Origin: Streptomyces oryzae
GTDB lineage: Bacteria; Actinomycetota; Actinomycetes; Streptomycetales; Streptomycetaceae
DNA length: 39,306 bases
Direction of reading: 5' to 3'
Assembly (NCBI RefSeq): GCF_017676365.1
Contig: NZ_JADKMA010000052.1
Location: forward strand, 1 to 39,306
The translations under genes and the position numbers were made by a program. Numbering within the stretch: position 1 is the stretch's first letter; the number at the start of each line of letters is the position of its first letter. This document shows positions 35,040 through 39,306 of this stretch, in pieces. The notes under the pieces were generated by a model that did no database searches, was not told the origin of the DNA, and saw only the letters and a program-made list of their open reading frames with translations.

Positions 35040-35837
35040 ATGTCCCCGAAAGCTCAGATTCCCAGCCACCGAAAGCCCCGCTCCAGCAAGATGAATACGG
35101 CGCTGCGTGCGGGTATGACGGGCGGCGTCATGGGCACCATCGCTCTCACCGCGGCGGCGGCACCGGCCCTTGCGGCCGACAAGAACGCACCGGCCGAGAC
35201 AGTGGAGATGCCCACCCTCTCCACGGCCGACTCCAGCACCCTCGCGGCCGAGTCCCTGCACAACACCGCGGAGCAGTACAGCCTCCAGCAGGCGCAGGAG
35301 GACGCGGCCTCCGCGGCCCGGAAGCAGGCCAAGGAGACCAAGGAAAAGGCCGAGGAGGCCAAGCGCAAGGCGGAGGCCAAGCGCAAGGCGGAGGCCGCCC
35401 GTAAGGCCGCACTGCAGAAGAAGGAGCGCGCATCGCGCTCCGCCGACCGGGCCTCCCTCACCCAGACCTCCGCGCCCCAGGGCGGCAACGTGGCCACCCT
35501 CCTCAGCTTCCTGCGGGCCCAGGTCGGCAAGTCCTACGTGCTGGGCGCCACCGGCCCCTCCGCGTACGACTGCTCGGGGCTGACCCAGGCGGCCTTCAAG
35601 CAGGTCGGCATCAACCTGCCGCGCACCTCGCAGCCGCAGTCCACCACGGGCACCCCCGTCTCCCTGAGCAACCTCCAGCCCGGCGACATCCTCTACTGGG
35701 GCAGCGCGGGCAGCGCCTACCACGTGGCCGTCTACGTCGGCGGCGGCAAGTTCATCGGCGCCCAGAACTCCTCCACCGGCATCGTGGAGCGCCCCCTGAG
35801 CTACGACCAGCCCACCGGCGCGGTCCGCGTGCTCTGA
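35040..35837 (+). CDS. Secreted NlpC/P60 (C40) peptidoglycan peptidase
   Basis: 265 aa exported endopeptidase. The signal peptide has a long basic n-region and a hydrophobic core (about 21-45) ending APALA before ADKNAP. A Glu/Lys/Ala-rich helical stalk with repeated EAKRKAEAKRKAEA lies at 85-130, then the catalytic domain from about 150: Cys178 in AYDCSGLTQAAF and His228 in SAYHVAVYVGGG, with LQPGDILYW between. These enzymes cut stem peptides during wall remodelling. Start at ATG 35040 appears leaderless; a second ATG at 35091 would shorten the n-region and also lacks an RBS. Followed by a strong hairpin. Confidence 0.93.
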   Translation: MSPKAQIPSHRKPRSSKMNTALRAGMTGGVMGTIALTAAAAPALAADKNAPAETVEMPTLSTADSSTLAAESLHNTAEQYSLQQAQEDAASAARKQAKETKEKAEEAKRKAEAKRKAEAARKAALQKKERASRSADRASLTQTSAPQGGNVATLLSFLRAQVGKSYVLGATGPSAYDCSGLTQAAFKQVGINLPRTSQPQSTTGTPVSLSNLQPGDILYWGSAGSAYHVAVYVGGGKFIGAQNSSTGIVERPLSYDQPTGAVRVL

Positions 35838-35853
35838 GGCCACAGCAACCCGA

Positions 35854-35886
35854 AAGGGGCCCACCGCACCACGCGGCGGGCCCCTT
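35854..35886 (+). terminator. Terminator of the NlpC/P60 gene
   Basis: 14-bp arms (35854-35867 with 35873-35886) with one mismatch and a five-base loop, 17 bases after the stop. No U-tract beyond two T in the stem. Confidence 0.8.
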
Positions 35887-35935
35887 CGCGTTGCGGACCG
35901 ACTCCGCGAGAACGGACAGCTGTTTCCGTGAGTGC

Positions 35936-35965
35936 CTGACAGGGTGGCCGTGGCGCCAACACACT
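35936..35965 (+). promoter_or_regulatory. Candidate promoter of the DUF5954-like gene (leaderless)
   Basis: CTGACA (35936-35941) and CACACT (35960-35965) with an 18-bp spacer; the ATG follows six bases later and has no ribosome binding site. Confidence 0.45.
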
Positions 35966-35971
35966 GGGTGC

Positions 35972-37018
35972 ATGCGGGATCACCATAAGCAGTATTCGTC
36001 GCCGGACCACCTCACCATCCGTGTCGCCCACCGCGACGACCCCGTCTCCCAGGTCACCGAGCTCGACGCGTTCCGGAGCGGGCAGCGGTATCCGGACATC
36101 GTGGTGCGGGGACCGTTGTTCGGGTGTGCGGTTCAGACGCCCGGGGACCGGCCACGGTGGCGGCTGCTGGGCGAGTTGGACGCGGGGTACCCGCAGGACG
36201 CGCGCGACGAGCTGAATTCGTATCTGTGGTACTACGCCAAGGACCGCGCCGGGGACCACCGCGAGCGGCGCCGGCTGCTGGACGGTGTGGCACGGCTGGA
36301 GAAGAAGCGGATCGACGAGCTGACCGTCGGGCGTGACCGCTACCGCGTCGTGCGGGCCGACGAGTTCGCCCGGATCGGTGACGGCGCGCTGGAGCCGCCC
36401 CGCGCCACCGACCACCCCGAGGACGACCACTGGGACCTGGAGAAGAAGAACCCGCCGTCCGACGCGGAGGGGTTCGTGGTCGACCACGCGGCCGAAGTAC
36501 AGCTCACGAACGGGCTGGAGCGGCTCGCGCTGCGCGAGAACGTCTACCGCTCGGAGCGCTTCCCCGCGGACGTCCTCGCCGACTCCCGGCGCGCGCTGCA
36601 CACCCATCCGGGGCTGGTGCTGCTGCCCCCGGCGTTCCGGGTGCTGGAGCGGGAGCCGGAGTCGTGGTCGATGTTCCTGGCCAAGCAGTTCCCCACGCCG
36701 CAGGCGGCGCGGCGGGGGCTGGTGCACCACCTCACCAGGAGCGTGCCCATGGTGCGGGAGATCCCGGGGTTGGAGTCGGAGTACTCGGAGCGGGACGTGG
36801 AGGTCTTCGCGAAGGCGGCCGAGCGGTTCATGCGGCAGCGCGGCGCCAATGAGCTGCGTGCCCGAGGGCGAACCTTCCATATCGTGCGCGTCGAACGGAT
36901 GATGCGGATCGGGCCTGACGGTCCTGAGCCGCCGCGCCCCTCCGACCAGGACCACCAGGAGCCGACGAAGATCCACCCCACGATGGACGAGTGGGGGAAC
37001 CTCTCCTACGACGACTGA
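35972..37018 (+). CDS. DUF5954-like cytoplasmic protein
   Basis: 348 aa, hydrophilic, no signal peptide or membrane segment. It resembles the Streptomyces-restricted DUF5954 family as far as I can judge. It contains an internal duplication: RDRYRVVRADEFARIG then EPPRATD (about 118-147), and RGRTFHIVRVERMMRIG then EPPRPSD near the C-terminus. The N-terminal QRYPDIVVRGPLFGCAV may be a third, weaker module. Function unknown. ATG 35972 is preferred to an upstream in-frame ATG at 35891 because it lies at the expected distance from a promoter-like pair; the upstream start would overlap the preceding terminator. Confidence 0.75.
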   Translation: MRDHHKQYSSPDHLTIRVAHRDDPVSQVTELDAFRSGQRYPDIVVRGPLFGCAVQTPGDRPRWRLLGELDAGYPQDARDELNSYLWYYAKDRAGDHRERRRLLDGVARLEKKRIDELTVGRDRYRVVRADEFARIGDGALEPPRATDHPEDDHWDLEKKNPPSDAEGFVVDHAAEVQLTNGLERLALRENVYRSERFPADVLADSRRALHTHPGLVLLPPAFRVLEREPESWSMFLAKQFPTPQAARRGLVHHLTRSVPMVREIPGLESEYSERDVEVFAKAAERFMRQRGANELRARGRTFHIVRVERMMRIGPDGPEPPRPSDQDHQEPTKIHPTMDEWGNLSYDD

Positions 37019-37055
37019 GGACGGACCGACTGAGGGCGGACGACTGAGGGCGACC
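37013..37055. repeat. Three short tandem repeats in a convergent gap
   Basis: GACTGAGGRCGGAC-like units begin at 37013, 37028 and 37042 (15- and 14-bp spacing). The first contains the stop codon of the upstream gene, and the array fills the 38-bp gap to the next stop. Confidence 0.6.
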
Positions 37056-37056
37056 G

Positions 37057-38355
37057 TTACGCGCGAGGGGTGACCTTGGCGAGGCCGTTGATGATGCGGT
37101 CCATGGCGTCACCGCCGGTGGGGTCGGTGAGGTTGGCGAGCATCTTGAGGGTGAAGCGCATCAGGACCGGGTGCGAGAGCCCGCGCTCGGTGGCGAGCTT
37201 CATGACCTTCGGGTTGCCGATGAGCTTCACGAAGGCGCGGCCCATCGTGTAGTAGCCGCCGTAGGTGTCCTTGAGGACCTTCGGATAGCGGCGCAGGGCC
37301 AGCTCCCGCTGGGAGGGGGTCGCCCGCGCGTGTGCCTGGACGATGGTCTCGGCGGCGATGGCGCCGGACTCCATCGCGTAGGCGATGCCCTCGCCGTTGA
37401 ACGGGTTCACCAGGCCGCCCGCGTCGCCGACCAGCAGCAGTCCGCGGGTGTAGTGCGGCTGCCGGTTGAACGCCATGGGCAGCGCGGCGCCGCGGATGGG
37501 ACCCGTCATGTTGTCCGGGGTGTAGCCCCACTCCTCGGGCATCGAGGCGCACCACGCCTTGAGGATCTCCCGCCAGTCGAGCTCCTTGAAGGCGGAGGAG
37601 GTGTTGAGGACGCCCAGCCCGACGTTGGAGGTGCCGTCGCCCATGCCGAAGATCCAGCCGTAGCCGGGCAGCAGCCGGTCCTCGGCGCCGCGCCGGTCCC
37701 ACAGCTCCAGCCAGGACTCCAGATAGTCGTCGTCGTGCCGGGGCGAGGTGAAGTACGTGCGCACCGCGACGCCCATCGGGCGGTCCTCGCGGCGGTGCAG
37801 GCCCATCTTCAGGGACAGCCGGGTGGAGTTGCCGTCAGCGGCCACCACGATCGGCGCGTGGAAGGTGACGGGCGTCTTCTCCTCGCCCAGCTTGGCGTGT
37901 ACGCCGGTGACCCGCCCTGTGCGCTCGTCCAGCACCGGGTCGCCCACGTTGCAGCGCTCGTACAGCCGTGCGCCCGCCTTCTGGGCCTGGCGGGCGAGTT
38001 GCTCGTCGAAGTCGTCGCGCTTGCGGACGAGTCCGTAGTCCGGGTAGCTGGCCAGCTCGGGCCACGGCAGCTGGAGGCGGTGGCCGCCGCCGATGATGCG
38101 CAGGCCCTTGTTGCGCAGCCAGCCCGCCTCTTCGGAGATGTCGATGCCCATGGCCACCAGCTGCTTGGTGGCGCGCGGAGTGAGGCCGTCGCCGCACACC
38201 TTCTCGCGCGGGAACGCCGTCTTCTCCAGCAGCAGCACGTCCAGGCCGCTGCGGGCCAGGTGGTACGCCGTCGTGGAGCCCGCGGGCCCGGCGCCGACGA
38301 CGATCACATCGGCGGTCCGCTCGGAAGCTGTTGCCTTCGGCTGGGGATCGGCCAC
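37057..38355 (-). CDS. Geranylgeranyl-reductase-family flavoprotein, MenJ-like
   Basis: FAD-dependent reductase, 432 aa. N-terminal dinucleotide fold VIVVGAGPAGSTTAYHLARSG (about 18-38) with LLLEKTAFPREKVCGDGLTPRA, the Cys-Gly-Asp-Gly motif of the geranylgeranyl reductase family, and a second FAD motif GLLLVGDAGGLVNPFNGEGIAYAMESG. In mycobacteria the homologue MenJ saturates one isoprene unit of menaquinone; Streptomyces menaquinones are partly hydrogenated, so the same role is likely here. Archaeal-type lipid reduction is the alternative family activity. GTG at 38355 after GGGAG. Convergent with the DUF5954-like gene. Confidence 0.85.
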   Translation of the reverse strand: MADPQPKATASERTADVIVVGAGPAGSTTAYHLARSGLDVLLLEKTAFPREKVCGDGLTPRATKQLVAMGIDISEEAGWLRNKGLRIIGGGHRLQLPWPELASYPDYGLVRKRDDFDEQLARQAQKAGARLYERCNVGDPVLDERTGRVTGVHAKLGEEKTPVTFHAPIVVAADGNSTRLSLKMGLHRREDRPMGVAVRTYFTSPRHDDDYLESWLELWDRRGAEDRLLPGYGWIFGMGDGTSNVGLGVLNTSSAFKELDWREILKAWCASMPEEWGYTPDNMTGPIRGAALPMAFNRQPHYTRGLLLVGDAGGLVNPFNGEGIAYAMESGAIAAETIVQAHARATPSQRELALRRYPKVLKDTYGGYYTMGRAFVKLIGNPKVMKLATERGLSHPVLMRFTLKMLANLTDPTGGDAMDRIINGLAKVTPRA

Positions 38356-38394
38356 TGGGACTCCCGCGTACTGACTGGTTCGGCTGACCTCGCC

Positions 38395-38400
38395 AGTCTA
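38395..38400 (-). promoter_or_regulatory. Candidate -10 of the MenJ-like gene
   Basis: TAGACT on the minus strand, an excellent Streptomyces -10, 39 bases upstream of the GTG. The -35 is not evident. The leader contains a small GACTGG/CCAGTC inverted repeat. Confidence 0.45.
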
Positions 38401-38447
38401 TGCGGGGGTTGGGACCGCGCCGCGCCGCGGCCCCTCCCCGCCGTCCG

Positions 38448-39306
38448 TCAGCTGCCGTTCTCGTCCCAGGTGCGCAGCGCGGTGCTGAAGACCTGCTCCC
38501 GGTCCGGGTCCCACTCGTCGTAGCGGCTCTCGGCGTAGAGGCTGTACTCCGTGCCGTCCTCGCCGATGTACGCCTGGTCGATGGCGTGGATGGTGCGGCC
38601 CGAGTCGTCCGAGGTGTAGACGAACTCCCAGCGGGCGCCGGGCCGTCCCCGGAAGGTGTTCTTCGTCAGTTCCAGGCGCCGGTAGCCGTCCCGCTTACTG
38701 GCGCCCTTCTCCAGCGTCCGGAAGTTGTCGTACGAGGACTGGCCGGCGTTCTCGATGATGCCGATGCGCAGATAGTCGCCGCCGGTTGGCGCCTCGTAGT
38801 CGACCTGGGTGCCCTTCGTGCTGCGCTGCCAGCCCTCCATCACACCGACGGAGAAGCCCTTGGGGTCGTCCACCGTCGTGAAGCCCTCGGGCAGCTCGGT
38901 GCTCTGCGGGGTGCCCGGGGTGCCGCCCGCGTCCGCGTCCGGGTCGGTGCCCGGGCTGGGGTCACCGGAGCCGGAGTCTCCCGAGCTGTCGGACGGTGCG
39001 GGACGCGGCCCTTCGGGGCTCTCGTCGGCGGGCTGCTTGTGCTTCTCCTTCTGCTTGGTGGACGCCTTGGCCGGCTCCTTGGCCGCCGGCTTGCCCCCGC
39101 CCTTGCTGTCGTTGCCGCCTGCCAGATAGAAGACGCCCCCGGCCGCGGCGCCGACCACCAGGAAGCCCGCGAGGACGAGGCCCGCCCACATCAGGCCGCG
39201 GCTGCGCTGCGGAGGCGGCACCTGGCCGCCGCCCCCGCCCGGGCCCAGTACGTCGGGACCGGGCGGGGGGTCGGTCGCAGGGCGGGCCGCTCCGGGTACG
39301 TCGCCC
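38448..39306 (-). CDS. Membrane-anchored protein with extracellular domain, N-terminus outside window
   Basis: The frame is open to the right edge, giving at least 286 residues. It begins inside a Pro/Gly-rich cytoplasmic stretch (DPPPGPDVLGPGGGGGQ), then one transmembrane helix (LMWAGLVLAGFLVVGAAAGGVFYL), an extracellular Lys/Pro/Ser/Asp-rich linker of about 85 residues, and a folded C-terminal part from LPEGFTTVDDPKGFSVGVMEGW to FSTALRTWDENGS. The layout suits either a small membrane protein or the tail of a Ser/Thr protein kinase; no kinase motif is visible in the part present. The stop is at 38448-38450. Confidence 0.75.
   Translation of the reverse strand, partial: GDVPGAARPATDPPPGPDVLGPGGGGGQVPPPQRSRGLMWAGLVLAGFLVVGAAAGGVFYLAGGNDSKGGGKPAAKEPAKASTKQKEKHKQPADESPEGPRPAPSDSSGDSGSGDPSPGTDPDADAGGTPGTPQSTELPEGFTTVDDPKGFSVGVMEGWQRSTKGTQVDYEAPTGGDYLRIGIIENAGQSSYDNFRTLEKGASKRDGYRRLELTKNTFRGRPGARWEFVYTSDDSGRTIHAIDQAYIGEDGTEYSLYAESRYDEWDPDREQVFSTALRTWDENGS

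Overview
The window is high-GC actinobacterial chromosome, almost certainly Streptomyces. Evidence: very G+C-rich third codon positions, frequent GTG starts, four-base stop/start overlaps, a complete 14-subunit nuo operon, a divergent 2-oxoacid:ferredoxin oxidoreductase pair, secreted NlpC/P60 and lipoprotein genes, and two copies of an intergenic repeat of a kind common in Streptomyces. The theme is respiration and menaquinone metabolism.

Layout. 1-1659 (minus): the start of a second complex I cluster, nuoA2-nuoB2-nuoC2, running off the left edge. 2045-5084 (plus): korA-korB, diverging from it, closed by a strong terminator. 5305-6273 (plus): a RarD/EamA permease. 6381-9575 (minus): a LolA/RseB-like secreted protein followed by an ABC ATPase and permease. 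9900-10913 (minus): a long-chain polyprenyl diphosphate synthase. 11267-12472 (plus): fumarylacetoacetase. 12607-14496 (minus): RecQ. 14716-15922 (plus): two tandem paralogous lipoproteins. 15991-16374 (minus): a cupin. 16544-34286 (minus): nuoA to nuoN. 35040-35837 (plus): a secreted NlpC/P60 peptidase. 35972-37018 (plus): a DUF5954-like protein. 37057-38355 (minus): a geranylgeranyl-reductase-family (MenJ-like) enzyme. 38448 to the right edge (minus): a membrane-anchored protein cut by the window.

The most striking observation is an IS200/IS605-type element carrying only tnpB (21858-23243), inserted exactly between nuoK and nuoL and transcribed against the operon. Its ends match the IS608 pattern: TTAC flanks the left end and TCAA closes the right end. 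Removing it in silico regenerates a compact nuoK stop (CTG TAA) followed by a 13-nt gap to the nuoL GTG. The element has replaced the nuoK stop codon without changing the NuoK protein. TnpB keeps its RuvC residues and zinc-finger cysteines. The right end carries an omega-RNA-like hairpin whose presumed guide would be the antisense 3' end of nuoK.

Upstream of nuoA there is a Rex-like redox operator, two Crp-like boxes 33 bp apart and a perfect 16-bp palindrome. Together these suggest layered control of the main complex I. The polyprenyl synthase (menaquinone tail) and the MenJ-like reductase (tail saturation) lie on either side of nuo, so quinone supply and quinone reduction are neighbours. 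KorAB beside the second nuo cluster suggests a possible ferredoxin-fed complex I; this is inference, because the rest of that cluster is outside the window.
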